Shown here: piece after piece, positions 1 to 13,600 of the stretch
How positions within the stretch are numbered: the stretch's first letter is position 1
Layout: every line of letters begins with the position of its first letter
DNA from: Sialis fuliginosa
Lineage: Eukaryota; Arthropoda; Insecta; Megaloptera; Sialidae
Direction of reading: 5' to 3'
Assembly: GCA_961205875.1 (NCBI GenBank)
Contig: OY540821.1
Span: 2,728,001 to 2,792,000 of the forward strand
Length of the DNA: 64,000 nucleotides
Notes under the pieces: generated by a model
What the model saw: the letters and a program-made list of their open reading frames with translations, nothing else
The model's database searches: none
What the model was told of the DNA's origin: nothing
Made by a program: the position numbers and the translations under genes

Positions 1-260
1 TAAATCAACGAACTCAAATATCTGGAAAAATGTTACACCTAATTTAGCTTAATTACAATTTTTATCCAAAAGGCAATTTTAAGCAGCTGTTGTAGAAGGC
101 CCAAATGTGAGAGGCAAGGGGACATTAAAAAAGCACTCAAAAGGAAAATACAACTACTACGTCCACACCGTTGTTTCTGGGTAATGCTAAATGTAGTTTG
201 ACTTTAATAAGCTATTAGGTGCAACTTTTTTTTTCAGATATTTGAGTTCGTTGATTAATC
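1..260. mobile_element. Foldback/MITE with about 23-bp inverted ends
   Basis: tcaacgaactcaaatatctg near base 3 is the reverse complement of cagatatttgagttcgttga near base 235. It may extend left of the window. No coding capacity. Confidence 0.6.
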
Positions 261-1332
261 TTACAGCGTCCTCTACCGAGAGAAGAAAGCATTTTTAAGA
301 AAATTTTTTTCCTACTAAAGATACTAATTTTTTTACGTAGAATACGAATATGCAATAAAAAATATAGGTTTTTGTTTCAAAATTCAAAATTGACCTTGAT
401 TTAACCTTGAAAAATGGTTTGAAGGTCAACCGCAAGGTCACCATTATTTGGCCCCCTTGAAACCAAGTAACTTTTGTTTGAAACGTTTTTCTCAATTTCG
501 TTTACTTTTCGAAATATTTGACGCGTTGATTAAAATGACTCATCCTGTATATTTTTTATGTATATTCGAGCATAACTCCAACAAATATGCACCGATTTGG
601 ATGTTTTTTGTTTGTTCGAAAGAGTATACTCCCGAGATGGTCCCATATAAATTTTATCAGAATCTGATCATGAACTTATAGAAAAAATAAAAATATAATA
701 TAAAATAATAATAATATAAAATAGAAACAAAATCGACTTAAAAAAAACACTGTAAAGAATTAATAATAATTTTGAACAGTCGGTGTCAAGTCAATAAAAA
801 ACTTCCAAAAACTGTTAAATTTAATTATCATATTATACCTTTCAGTATTTTTTTTAAAGTTTATTTTATATATTTTTATTTTGATGATCTCAAAACCACT
901 GGACCGATTTTGATTAAACTCTTATTCCATGAGATCCCGGAAGTAACATAGACTATGAATGGAACTCGGAACTAGTATTGACTCCTTTTTTAAGACCTGT
1001 GCCTTTTTTATAAGAATTGTTATTTCATATACCTACATATAGCATTTTTTTAACTGTACTATTTTTTTTTCAGAACAATTAAATTGAATTAAAGAAGAAA
1101 TACTGAAAAGATAATAATTTTATGTATAATATGAAATTACCTAATAAAAATAATATTTTAATTTGTCTTCACTTATTATATTATTGTTATTAGGTAGGTA
1201 ATTTTCACTAAAAGATAAAAAAAAACGTTTAAGAAAGAATAACTAAAGGATCATTTATCGGTATTATTTAACAGGAGGAGGGTCCGGAGGTCTGCGAATG
1301 TGGGAGGCATGCATACAATATCTATCTATAGG
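261..1332. other. AT-rich stretch with repeat debris
   Basis: No gene seen. 295-460 resembles part of the foldback at 28135-28780 (the constant text is tagaatacgaatatgcaa and gaaggtcaac). 890-960 holds a 'ggaccgattttgat' segment that also appears, varied, near 14450, 36590 and 42690, likely remnants of one repeat family. The two open frames here are shadows. Confidence 0.5.
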
Positions 1333-1923
1333 GTCGAGCGGGGTAAATATGAAACACCAAAAAAATAGGGTAAAAGTGAAACAAGGTTGCAACTAAAAAA
1401 TTAATTTATTTATAGGAGAATTATAAAAACTGACACCATCATTAAAGGTTTGTTAAAGCGACCTGAAAATATGAATCGCCTAATAAGTGATGTGTCACCC
1501 CTACAGATTTCCCTGTTAGTCGATGTCAAAACGTGTGAATTAAATTTTTATTCTCTGCACATAACTTTCTGTATAGCTCAGATATTAATTAAAGTTTTAA
1601 TTTCACATTGATATGCAACGAAGAAGATAAATCAAAGTTGCCTTTGTAACTTTTCTTTTAATTTTTCGAGAAATATTTTTCATTAGAGGCCTGTTTCACT
1701 TTTTCCCTTACCTGTTTCACTTTTTCCCAAATTAGAGGTTAAAAATGAAACACACTTTTTTTTTAAAGTCCGTGTTGTATTGTACAGTTCAAATGACGTA
1801 AATATTTAAAAAGATTATTCATAAGCGCATCTAGTAGAAAAAATAAAAAAAAGTATGAATTTGTATCGTTAACTGTCAAAAAACATGAAAGATTTGTATT
1901 TTGTTTCACTTTTACCCCAGTAT
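1333..1923 (+). mobile_element. Repeat with inverted gtgaaac / gtttcac ends
   Basis: Begins gtcgagcggggtaaatatg and ends ttgtttcacttttacccc. The same element lies in opposite orientation at 49195-50360, where it is about twice as long. So this copy is internally deleted. Confidence 0.65.
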
Positions 1924-2079
1924 ATAAAAGAGTTTGTCCTTAACCACTCACCCATTCATCACCGTACATCCCAAACTCCTGGTCCTAGAAGCGTGAAATT
2001 TCATGGGTATCTTCCTTTTATGATGTAACGACCCACTAAGAAAGGATTTTTCGAAATTTAATACATAAGGGGGTAAAAG

Positions 2080-2370
2080 CGGGTGTAAAGGTTTGTATGG
2101 GAAAAAATATTTTTTGGTCGAATTTACTTGAAACTTTAAATAAATATTCTACAATACAAACAATTAACATTTCTTCAGAATTTCTCAAATTTCAACCCTT
2201 GAGCGGTTGCAAGACGTTGGAAAATTTTGTATGGGAAACATATTTTTTGGTCGGATTTACTTGAAACTTAAAATAAATTCCCAACAATACAAATAATGAA
2301 ACACGTATTTAAACGCTTCCCAAATTTCAACCCCTAAAAGATTACAAGGGAGTGGAAAAGTTTAGTCTTC
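2080..2370. repeat. Imperfect tandem duplication, unit about 140 bp
   Basis: The block with tttttggtcgaatttacttg near 2112 recurs near 2252 (tttttggtcggatttacttg) with further matching text after each. Confidence 0.6.
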
Positions 2371-2389
2371 AATAAAAATAAAATTTTTG

Positions 2390-2810
2390 ACATTCAACCA
2401 CTAATGGTGGAGGTAGAGAGGGAGTGAGATTTGCATTTTTTAACTAAGATCCGAGATATTTACGATTTTATATAAGTAATGGATAAAAAAAATAAATAAA
2501 AAGAATAATTTTATATTTCATCTCTTCTATGAGGGTTGTAATGAGTTTCATTCGATGTGGCGGGAAAAAAATTCGGGGGAGGGGGGTTTTAGGGAGAATA
2601 ACAACCCCCTATCTCGCATAGGAGTCGAAATATTTACGATTTTGTATAATAGAGAAAAAACAGAAAAAATAATAATTTAATATTGCATCCTCTGTCACGT
2701 ATGGACAGTTGTAATTACTTTCATTTGATCCGGCGGGAAAACTATTACGGTGGAGGGGGTTTTAGAGGGGAAAAAACTCCTAGATATTTACGATTTTGTA
2801 TGTATAATAA
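2390..2810. repeat. Repeated 'gagatatttacgatttt' block, two units
   Basis: Two imperfect units, each with cat(t)cgatgtggcggg or a variant, a G/C-rich run and the text cgaaatatttacgattttgt. Related blocks are at 21586-21810, 32985-33150 and 53860-54540. Confidence 0.55.
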
Positions 2811-3282
2811 ATAAAAAGCAAAAAAATGTCTTGAAATATTATTTGTACTGCCAAAAAAAAATTATACACCGCGAGTTATACTAAAACGAAAAGTGTTTTT
2901 TATTATTATGTTGTATATTACTTTTACATAAAATATTTTTTATCAAAATCTTGATTTCGTAATTAAAAATGAAAATATTGTACCCAAAATAAAATGATTA
3001 CAAATACATTTTATTGAGTTGTTTGTTATGATTAATTGTTTGCAAACAACTAAACAATACATTGTCAAAAAAAACAACACACAATAGATAATTATTATCG
3101 TTCTGTGTTTTTAAATAACATTTGCACATTGGTGCAAATGTTATTTAATGTTTTGTTCTAGTTGCATTGTATTGACAATGCAACTAGAACAATAAATTAC
3201 TATAGTATTAACTCAACTATTAACTTTTTTTGGTAGTTTTTTACCCCAAGAACTCATAAATAAGGTTTTTCAACTTTTAAAT

Positions 3283-5078
3283 ATACAGGATGGTCCGGTT
3301 TGGGATACAGATATTTTAGGAGCTGATTACCTGGCTTAATGTGAATAAAATGTAGGGACTATCTTCAGTGCCGTAGCGAGCATAATTGGCGCCCGGGCCA
3401 AGATACCTTTTTGGCGCCCCTGAAAAACATAAAGTAATATAATATATAGAATATCGTCGTCTTGGGGACCATTTGGTGCCCCTCTGCGAGTAGCGCCCGG
3501 GTATGATAGACCCTCTTGCCCCCCCCCCCCCCCCCGCTGCGCCACTGACTATCTTCAACACCCTCTGAGCTACAGGGTGTTAAAAAAGTTCCTTCAGAAT
3601 AGTACTTACAAACAAAAATAATTTCCAAAGTAACGTAACAAGAGCAACCAAAATAAGTCAGTTTCATAAGTAATTAACTAACATATTTTTCAGTATTACC
3701 GTTATTGCTAGCCGTGTTTCCAGGTCAGAGTTATCAAAGTAAAAAAAAATATTTTTTTGAAATTTTTATATAAAAATGTCATTTTTCTCCAAAAGTTTCT
3801 TTATATGTTGTATTTTTTTATCATTATTTTGGTGTTTCATAATGTTACCTACTTTACTCTACAAAGTTTGGACCAGGGTCTTACAGTTTTCCAGTTATAA
3901 ATTTATCTAAATTAATGCCCAATAGACTTGTGTAGTTCACGAACGAACTAGTTCAAAAGAGCGCTCTCACACGAGAACTAGAGGAACTAGTTCGTATGCG
4001 CTCCGCTCTTTTAGTTCAATAGTTCCCGATACACTTCAATATACTGTTCTAAAAATGAGATTGTACGGTTTTTATGTTTAATAATTTACGTTTTAAATAC
4101 TTTATTACCAAGTTTGAAATTATTTTACTAAAGATATATTATATTGAATTATTTTAGTTCACATGAATGCAATATGTCTGTCAAAAGCACGTGATTTTTA
4201 TATTATTTTATGACAATCAACAAAAAGGAATGTCACAGATTTTAATGAAATTTAAATATATTGCTTAAATTACTATACAATAAATAATGTTTCAAAATTT
4301 TCATATATATCGAGGGTTCGATTTAAGATTATTGCAAATATATACATTTAAAAATATTGATTTTGTCTATTAATTAATAACGAATTCAAAATTGCAGTAG
4401 TTTACATTTCTATAATTTGATGAAAAAAATAGTAATACAAAATTACTAGTTAAACAATTTAATTATACATTAAAAATCCAACAATCCAATATATCTAAAT
4501 CAATAAATTTTGTCATCGTATAGTTCGGAAAAAAATTCTATGAACTAAAAGAACTAGAAGAACGAACTAGTTCATTAAAGACCACTGAACTATAGCGAGC
4601 GCTCTCTGTCATGAACTAAAATGCCCAACTCTAATGCCCAAAGTGACTATTTTGATCTACCCTATTAAATGAAACTCATAGAATTTTTTTGTTTATAATT
4701 TTAGTGTTAATAGTAATTTACATAGTTTTAAAACTAATTATACAGATAATTATAAACAAAAAAATGACTACTGTTTCATTTAATAGGGTAGGTAGCAAAA
4801 TAATCACTTTGTGGATTAATTTAGATAAATTTATAACTGGAAATACGGCTATCAATAACGCTAATACTGAAAAATATGTTAATTAATTACCCATGAAACT
4901 GACTCATTGTGCTTGCTCTAGTTACGTTACTTTGGAAGTTATGAGATAATCTCTGTTTGTAAGTACTATTCTGAAGGAACTTTTTAAATATCCTGTAGCT
5001 CAGAGGGTGTTGAAGATAGACCCCCAGGGAATCAGATCTTAAAATATCTGTATCCCTAACCGGACCATTCTGTATATA
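3283..5078. mobile_element. Foldback element with long inverted arms, nested insertion
   Basis: Left end tatacaggatggtccggttt near 3282, with its inverted form near 5060. Arms of several hundred bases share text on supplementary positions. A 182-bp MITE interrupts the left arm. A left-arm-only copy is at 52138-52665 in gene B intron 3. The open frame at 4689 lies in this repeat. Confidence 0.65.
3366..3547. mobile_element. 182-bp hAT-like MITE with 8-bp TSD
   Basis: Ends cagtgccgtagcg and cgctgcgccactg; flanked by actatctt at 3358-3365 and 3548-3555, a perfect 8-bp duplication. A 15-plus base C run explains several spurious Gly-rich minus-strand frames. Confidence 0.75.
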
Positions 5079-6027
5079 AAATTCAAACAGAAGTTGCTAC
5101 AACATTAATTTGTATAGTGAAATTAAAATATATGCTATCATCGGCCTATTAGCACATTACTTACTTATCTTGTATCTCTGTGCTCAATTGTTAACTCAAT
5201 TTTAACCCCAATTGCATGTTTTCGTTGTAAATTTAATTTAATAAAGAGCTATTGTTATTAAAAAATATATTTTTAAACGTACACATTTTTTTTATTCTAA
5301 AATTAAATATATTTCGAAACAATATTGTTTTTAATTATTTTCTTAGATATTGATAAAATAATATATACAAGAAAAAAATATGTCTTACTATACATAAATT
5401 TTTTAAATTCATGTAAAAGTCATGTAAGATTCCTGTAATATAAAAATAATTAATTTTATTTTTTATATTTTTAACAATAATTTATTTTTATTTCAAGGAT
5501 TTTTATATTGATAAGATTTTCTAAAAACCTTCCTTTGTTTAGAAATTGAAAAAAAACTAGTGAAAAACTATCGGTAATACACCTTCAATATTACGATAAA
5601 AATGAAATTTGATGTAGTTATAAACAGTTTGAGTGAATTGTCATCGACTTATTATTTACAATTAAAATACAAAACACAAAAGGTCTATCAACAAAGAACC
5701 TTACCCAGTTAAAAAAGAATAAGAAGAAGATATATAATAAATTTCGCTCCCAGTTTTTTTATTTTCTCTTATTTCTACTAGGGTGTAAAGTAACAGTTTA
5801 TCATAAGAGTGCAAAAAACGCATTTTACACCCGAGGTGCACGCAATATTTTTCTACAATCCTATGTATTATATAATATTAACAATAATATAATATAATAA
5901 TTAATTTATATACTTTGTACTTGCTATATTAATATTAAAATTCAACTCAAGTAAGCTTTGGACAAAATTTTGGACAGTTTTATTTTCATTAAAATGTGTT
6001 TCTTCATTTGTTACTGTATAATATAAG
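5079..6027. other. AT-rich sequence, nothing supported
   Basis: Long A/T runs; no ORF with coding character, no clear repeat ends. Confidence 0.4.
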
Positions 6028-6129
6028 ATGGATAAAAGTGGTGATAGTGAAAAACAACATAAGTGTGCACCACCAGAGATATCAGAAGCTGCAAATTCTG
6101 TAATTTTAAATTTACTATCTAAATTATAA
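6028..6129 (+). pseudogene. Possible fragment of a broken protein-coding exon
   Basis: A 33-codon frame starting MDKSGDSEKQHKCAPPEISE, balanced in composition unlike its surroundings, ends at TAA in a local duplication of tctaaatt. A neighbouring frame continues as KSKLIYENYS after the stop, so a small insertion may have broken a longer frame. The PEISEAA / SKLIYE pattern reminds me of the N-terminus of insect zinc-finger or tyrosine-recombinase-like domesticated proteins, but this is memory-based and unconfirmed. Confidence 0.3.
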
Positions 6130-7215
6130 ATCTAAATTGATATATGAAAATTACTCGTAATACCATGAATTGTGTCAAGAAAAAAATCTTAAGGTATTGT
6201 TTATAATTTATTTAATTTTATTAATAATTTTTGTCATTACAATTATTAATAGATATAGTGCTTAAAAAAATGTAAAAACGTATGTGTTACTATGAAAACA
6301 GTACCTAAACATTTTTCGCACGCTGGGCGTAAAAGTAGCTTTGTCGCACGGCGAGCGCAAAAGTACTTCTTTACACACTGAAATGTCAATGAAAAAGCTT
6401 ACTTTTTTACACGGTTGTAGAAAAAATATTTTATAAATCATGTATTTATTGTGTAACATTTTAATTAAGGTAAGTTTGTTTTGATTTTTCTTACAAAATT
6501 TCCAGAAAATATATGTATTTTTCACACAGAAATAAAATAAAAAGTAATTATAAGAGTAATAAAATAATTTTTATATTTTAGATAAGAACGTATGAATTTA
6601 AATACAAATTTAAATGATTGATATTAATTTAAATGCATGAATAAATAATATCCGTAGTGTATTTTTGAAAAAAATAATTTTATTCATGTAATATTTAATA
6701 CAGTGATTTTTAATAATTTCATTACAGGTAATTTAAAATTATAAATTTTATTACAATTTTTAATCAAGATTTACTAAAAATAATAATTAATAAAGATAGA
6801 AAAGTAAAAGAATTATTTATAATTTTCAATTACTTGTTTATTACTTGATTAACAGTTAATAATTTTTGCAGTGAAGGGGGAATAAGTATAATTTAAAATA
6901 CTAATTTGTGGTTGAAAAAATATTTTTATACAAATCATAATCATATTTACTCAATACAACTTATAATTAGGAAAATTATTAAGCCCATAAAATCAAATCA
7001 ATTTGTTCTAATTTTAATTTTACTAAGGAATGGATGATTTTTTGATTTGTTTAGATTTTAAATTACGTACGAGGGGGGGGGGGCAGATAAAAATGAACAA
7101 AATATATTATAAGTTATTTGAAGAGTTTGAAGGTATGAATGCATATAAAAAAGGTATAAAAATAAAACATTTTAAGTGACCTCAAAAGAAGAAGAAGGTT
7201 CTCAATTTGGCAATA
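6130..7215. other. AT-rich sequence, nothing supported
   Basis: 6300-6370 carries two similar GC-richer blocks (tcgcacgctgggcgtaaaag and tcgcacggcgagcgcaaaag), a possible small repeat. The minus-strand frame there is not gene-like. Confidence 0.4.
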
Positions 7216-7840
7216 TAAGGTAGTGGTCACAGTCTTGGCAAGAACCCTAGTAATGGCATTTTTTAAATTAAATGTACTGAATTAGAAACATGTGTTGATA
7301 TTTGATTACTACCATTTCTGAATATTAATCTATATACAAATATACATATAACAACTGTCTTACAGCGTGATTTGATGACAATCGGCCAATAGGTGTTAAA
7401 ATGGTGGACATTTAATCTAATTATTAGTATAATTTATTTATTAATTATTATATTATCATAGCAACTGCTTTTCATTGTTACAAATTTGACGATTCTTTCG
7501 TTTTATATCTTTGTCGTAGTACTTATTATTTTGTAATTATTAGTTTTATTACTAATTATTACTAATAATAATAATATTACTATTATTTAGTATCCATCAC
7601 TGCGTGCTCATTATTGGTTTTACCTTTGCTATTATTGGAGAAAATACATGAATAAAATGAAAGGCTATAATTTAGAAAACAAACTATATTTGCGGACTTT
7701 GGTAATTAAATTGATTAAATAAAGAGTTACTTGTTTTATTAGTAACATGAGTTCATGAGAATTACAAAAAACAAGCCCATTAATCCAAAAAAACCGAAAA
7801 CTTGCTCTTATAGCGGCCATAACTGGTGCCTTTACCTTAT
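7216..7840 (+). mobile_element. MITE family A, copy 1
   Basis: About 620 bp, from taaggtagtggtcacagtct to ggtgcctttacctta. Internal tag: cagcgtgatttgatgacaat. Imperfect inverted ends flanked by TA-rich sequence. Further copies at 8586, 13652, 29915, 37146, 43604 and 47620. Confidence 0.7.
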
Positions 7841-8585
7841 ATTTTTTTATGTATGTATGTTCGGGTATAACTCTGTTCTTTTGTTTATTTGAAAGACTAT
7901 ACTCTGACTATGAATTTTGAAGATATGCCACTCATAACGGAAAAATAAAAACCTTTTCAAGAAAGAAATAAAAATAAAAACATAGGTATCTTGCCCCAAA
8001 TTTATTATTCTTATGTACAATCTGTAATTACATATAGAATTTTAATGTGTGTTTCAAGTTGAAACGTTATTAACCCACAATAATAGCCTGAGGTCACAGT
8101 GACCCCACACTGATTTCGAATTCGATTTCTTATTTTTTTACAATTTTTTGAAGCAAATTTGAATAATAAACCATCGTTTTTTCATAAAATATCTTTTATT
8201 TTCCCCTAAAATGCTCCCATCATTCTGCAAAATAAATATACTTTTTGAAAACCATGTAAAAAACAATATACTCACCAGAAAGAGACAACTTTAACGATTT
8301 AAACGCCGTTTGAATTTTTGAAAAATATCTAAAAACAAAGAAAATATAGCAATTTAAAAAAGAAGCCATTTTTCCAATTTTTTTTCGCGGATTTTTTAAA
8401 TATATTCAAAATGAACATTTCATGTTAATTCCTGCACACATTTAAAAAGAAAGGTTTGAAATGCACTCCCAATTTTTTTTGTCATTTGGAGGATTCTGGA
8501 AATTTCTGCACTCCTTCAAAGTCGCTGGGGTGTAATTGACCCCCCCGCTATTATTACGTCATTCTCGGGAGAAGCTATTATGTCG
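7841..8585. other. Non-coding spacer between two opposed family A copies
   Basis: Includes ggtcacagtgacccc near 8090; no gene. With its flanks it forms a roughly 2-kb inverted repeat pair. Confidence 0.4.
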
Positions 8586-9181
8586 TAAAGTAAAGGCACC
8601 AGTTATGGCCGCTATAAGAGCAAGTTTTCATTTTTTTTAAGATTAATAGGCTTGTTTTTTGTAATTCTCATGAACTCATGTTGCTAATAAAACAAGTAAC
8701 TCTTTATTTAATCAATTTATTTACCAAACTTCGCAAATATAGTTTGTTTTTTTAAATTATAGCCTTTTATTTTGTTTATGTTTTTTCTCCAGTAATGGCA
8801 AAGGTAAAACCAATAACGCAGTGATGGAAACTTGCTAATGATAAGTACTACGACACAAAAGATATAAAATGATTACAAAATGAAAAGTATACGACACAAA
8901 AGATATAAAAGAAAGAATCGTCAAATTTGAAACAATGTAAAGCTGTTGCTATGATAATATAATAATTAATAAATAAATTATAGTAATAATTAGTTTAAAT
9001 GTCCACCATTTTAACACCTATTGGCCGATTGTCATCAAATCACGCTGTAAGACAGTTAAATGTATATAGATTAATATTTAGAAATATTAGCAATCAAATA
9101 TCAACACATATTTCTAATTCAGTACATTTAATTAAAAATTTGCCATTACTGGGGTCCTTACCAAGACTGGTGCCACTACCT
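8586..9181 (-). mobile_element. MITE family A, copy 2
   Basis: Reverse complement of copy 1 with the same tag. An 85-codon frame inside it is a by-product of the repeat. Confidence 0.7.
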
Positions 9182-10553
9182 TTCTTTTCTTTCTTGATTT
9201 TTTGTTTAGGTATATTACTCGTACTTGAACAAATAAATATTATTATTATTAATTAAATTTAAGTTTTTTTTATAAGAAAAAAAGAAATATAACACCAAAA
9301 ACTGTTAAATTTAATTATTTAATAATTTTTATTGTTTATAGGGTTTTTTGAACTCGAATTAATTTTTTTCTTAAAAATATTTTTTATTTTTTTTAATTGA
9401 TGTCATTACCTTTTCAATTCTCTTCGACTATAAAATCCTGCACAAATTACCACAGAACAAATACAATTTAAAACGAAAACAGCTTGTTTTCTTAAAAAGG
9501 CCATACAATTGTCACAGCAATCAAATGGTTTTTTATACGACTATAAATAAACAATGAATTTAATTTTCCGTTTCAATTTGTTAAATAATAAAAGTAAACA
9601 TTATAATTATTAAAAAAACGTACACTCAATCGAAGTCTATATTACAAATGAACAATTAAATTAGTATATAGAGTGTCTATAAAAAATACATTAATAGTAA
9701 ATTGACCCACTTATTTTTTTCGAATAATGAACTATACTTAAAAAACCTGGGTAGGAGGAGGAAGGGGGGGGGATTGCGTGCCCCAGTTCTGTACATGTAC
9801 GTACAAAAAAATCTGAAAAAAGTATCCTATTACTTTTTAATGGTTTATTTAAAACATATACAGCGTATTCCAAGTTGATTAAGACATAGGAAATTTAACA
9901 TGGGAGCAATTAGAAATGTTGTAGTCAAATTTAACGAAGTGTGATTGGCGATTTTGAAATGCCGCTTCGAAACTAACTGATAAATTTTAAATTAATCAAC
10001 AGTATTTTGTTTTCAACTTTAATAAAGAATAAAATACATTAATGAAATTAAAGTAAGCATCCTAGATAAAATTATAATAATATTTTTTGGCTAATATAAA
10101 TTTGAAAACAAAATACTAATTACTATTTTATTAATTTTTTTGTGGTGGCATTTCATTTAACACATCGTTAAATTTGACCAAAGGTTACTACAACACTTCT
10201 AATTGCCCCCATGTTAAATTTCCTTTGTCTTAATCAACTAGGAATACAATACATTTTTAATTTCAGTTACCATTATTATACCTGAAGTAATACATAAGGG
10301 GTGAATATCAATAATTTACTGTATGAAAAAAAGTTATTGAAATGTAATCAATTCAATACATTATGTATAAAAAAATAAAAATATATTATTTTTTCTTGAG
10401 TTATTTTCGAACCACTCTGTATATTTAATTATAAATTCTTCTGCATCCTCAGTTGTGTATATTAATAGGTATCACAACAACAGTTTTCCATTGTTTTTTG
10501 ACAAGTCTACCTAGTCGTATTAAAACATACATATGTACACAAAATCGATTAAT
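9182..10553. other. AT-rich upstream region of gene A
   Basis: 9880-10240 contains an inverted pair: cattaagacatagg-type text near 9880 and ccttgtcttaatcaac-type text near 10225 flank matching inner sequence, so a decayed foldback. No coding frame with support. Confidence 0.4.
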
Positions 10554-10559
10554 TATAAA
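10554..10559 (+). promoter_or_regulatory. Possible TATA box of gene A
   Basis: TATAAA about 46 bases before the ATG, which would give a very short 5' UTR. In such AT-rich DNA the match alone is weak. It is supported only by the similar arrangement upstream of gene B. Confidence 0.3.
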
Positions 10560-10604
10560 AACCAAAATTAATTTGTATAGATAGTATTTATATCCAAGTG
10601 AGCC

Positions 10605-10668
10605 ATGGATATTGTTAAATATTTTATTTTGTTGTGTTTTACTCTCATTGGAGCAGGTGCATTTTCTC
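10605..10668 (+). CDS. Gene A exon 1 (signal peptide)
   Basis: 64 nt, from an ATG in context gtgagccATGg to a GTAAGT donor. It encodes MDIVKYF followed by a hydrophobic ILLCFTLIGAGAFS core, a typical secretion signal of about 19-21 residues. It ends in phase 1. The length equals exon 1 of gene B exactly. Confidence 0.82.
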
Positions 10669-13600
10669 GTAAGTTATAAAATATGTATATTGTATTTTTA
10701 ATAACTGACCATTTCTTGTACTGTATTTTATTACCTATATATTTTTTTTAAATTAATTTTTTTTTCAGAGACAAAATTGATTAATTATCAGTACTTTTTT
10801 GATATTTTAGTTTATATTCATTCATAAAATAAATTTAATTCTTAAAAAAATTTACAGTATTCAATAAAAATATAAATTAGTAAGTTTAAAAAAATAATAA
10901 TATTTTTATACTTTTCAAACATTTATACCAAACAGGAGTATCGGGGGAAGGGGGAGGGTACTATAACAAGTATAAAATAATAAAACAGTCTTTGAAAATC
11001 TGTTCTAATATACAAATAAATAAAAAAACAATAAATACAAATTAAGAAAAAGTACTAAACAAAAATAAGTACCTCCTTCACGGAAGCAACGGACCTGTTC
11101 AAAGAGTGAAATTTTAGTAACCTCAAGGGGGTACAATGGGCCCTAGCGGCCTAAGTGCAGGAGCTTCGCTCCACCCCCTCTTTATCTAATCTTATCTAAT
11201 CTAAGTACTTCCAAATTATTGATAATATAATTTAAACAAATGTGAGTAGAAATAATAAAAAAAAATCAATACATGAATATAATATAAATAAAACTATTAA
11301 AAATGAGGGTACAATGTTAAAAAAATGTTTTTTAATTGTTCGACTATAATAAAACTAATTAATTACAATAAACAAAATTCAAAGTTGTTTTAAAATTAAA
11401 CATTGCAAATTGAAGTCATCAAGGTTAATTAATTATTTTTAAAATGTTTATAGAAATGTAAATAAATTGTTAATTTAAAAATATTCTATATATCTTTTTT
11501 AATATAAAGTATACATGTTATGTTATAAATATAATAAACAATTTAATTAAAAATTAACTTAAATTTTCAATTTTCTAATTTTAATTTTGTAGTAAGTACA
11601 TTATATAATTATACAGGATGATTCAGCACTGTCGTGCCAAACTTAAACAGTAAATTAAGAAATACATTTTAAGCAAAAAACATTATATGAACATGTGTCC
11701 GGAAATTTTTCGTGAGGGGGCTACAGCCCTCCAAAGATTTTATTCGAAATTGGTTTTTAATTAATATCTTGAGAACCCATAGTGATAAAATTATAAAATT
11801 TGGTATAGGGTTTAGTATTAATAAGTGTTATCGATTTCCAGTATTAACCAATCATAATTTAGACCAGGGCTGTATGGGGCCAGTAGGCCCATCAATTTTT
11901 ATCTAGTATTTTTGTGTTCTTTAATTTTTTCCTGTGTTAGACATTTGAATAAGACTGTATGACACAAAAAATATATATACATAGCTCATTTATCATAGGA
12001 TAAACCGTTTACGAGAAATATCGATGCAAAAGAAAGCATGCAGAATTTTACTTAATACGGATGCTTCAAATTACAAATTTTTTTTAAATAACTATAACTT
12101 TTTTGTCAAAGTAGATAGGTACTTTTTGTTTATCTACTATAGAATATTTGAACGAGTTTTTTACTCTACTTTTCAATGCTAAAGTTAGAGCTTGTAACTC
12201 GAAAACTAAAAGTAATATAAAAATTCTAAATACACCAATCAATTCTACACAAAAAGTATTTAAAGAAACCGCAAACAAAAAGTACCTATTATGACAAAAA
12301 AGTTATATATAGTTATTTAAATAATTTCCGGAGTTCAGATTTTTGAGTATAGCGCCTAATTCACATAGAATTATTAATATTTTTTGATTTAGTAATACTC
12401 ACCCCCTCCTTACAAATAATTCATCTCATTTAATCTAACCTGTATCTCTTACCGTTTAGGAAATCCCCTTGCATTTTACGCTATCTTGGACGTGAAAACT
12501 CAAATATGTAAATTATTAAATAATTAAATCGTATACAGGATGGGGCATTTAAAGTGTTACAGTTGATTATCTCAGAACCATCGCATATTTGTAAAAAATG
12601 TTTCAACCAAAAAATGTTTGGTTGTAAGGGGGTAATCGAATAGTAATATTTATTTGTTATTTTAACGTGGGATTCAAGGATATTTGAAGGTCAACATCAT
12701 TTTTTTAAATAGAAACCTATAAGTTTTATTTAGAAATCTTATTCTACGTGAAAAAACACGAATCTTTCATTGAAAACTTTTTTTTGAACAACCCAAGCTT
12801 TCCAAGGTATCTAACAAAATAATTCGAGATTTTGAACTTTCAAGAATTTTTTACTCAGAAACCACAAACTTTAAAAAAAAGTACAGAATACACAAAATAT
12901 TTATTTTGGTCTAATAAAGCTTGGATAATTATTTAAAAAAAATTTAAAAACTTTTTCTATTTATTTTATTTTAGCAAAAACAATAAAAGTACGAAGTGTT
13001 AAAAAAATTCTAGAATAATTCTCTAAGTTAAATTAGATCAAAATATACATTTTTTGTATCTTGTACATTTTTCTAAAATTTATGGTTTCTGAGTAAAAAA
13101 TTCTTATTATTTTTTTTTTCACGTAAAGTAAGATTATTAAATAAAAACTATAGGTTCCTATTTAAAAAAATGATGTTGACCTTCAAATATCCTTGAAGGT
13201 CACGTTAAAACAGCAAATAAATATTACTATTCGATTACCCCCTTACAACCAAACATTTTTTGGTTGAAACATTTTTTTCAAATATGCGATGGTTCTGAGA
13301 TAAACAACTGTAACACTTTAAATGCCCCACCCTGTATAATTAAAATAAATGACATAGGTAGTGGCAGTGTACGTGTTAATAAGAAAATTAATTTAATTGT
13401 ATTTAAAATAGAATCGTTTATTAATTATTGCGTTATTTTTATGAAATATAATATTTTAATTATAAAATAAGTTATCAGTAGGTGGTAAGAATGTTTAATG
13501 ATTTATTTTTTCATTGTTTATCTGAAATGGGCAGAATAAACAAATAATGTTATTTATTTATAATTGATTAATTATTGATTAATTACCGAACTACGCATTC

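Noticed and set aside
3316-3667. Three overlapping Gly-rich minus-strand frames
   Set aside because: Products of the homopolymer C run in a 182-bp MITE.
39-10500. A third microexon gene upstream of gene A
   Set aside because: No signal-peptide exon or six-cysteine module was found on either strand.
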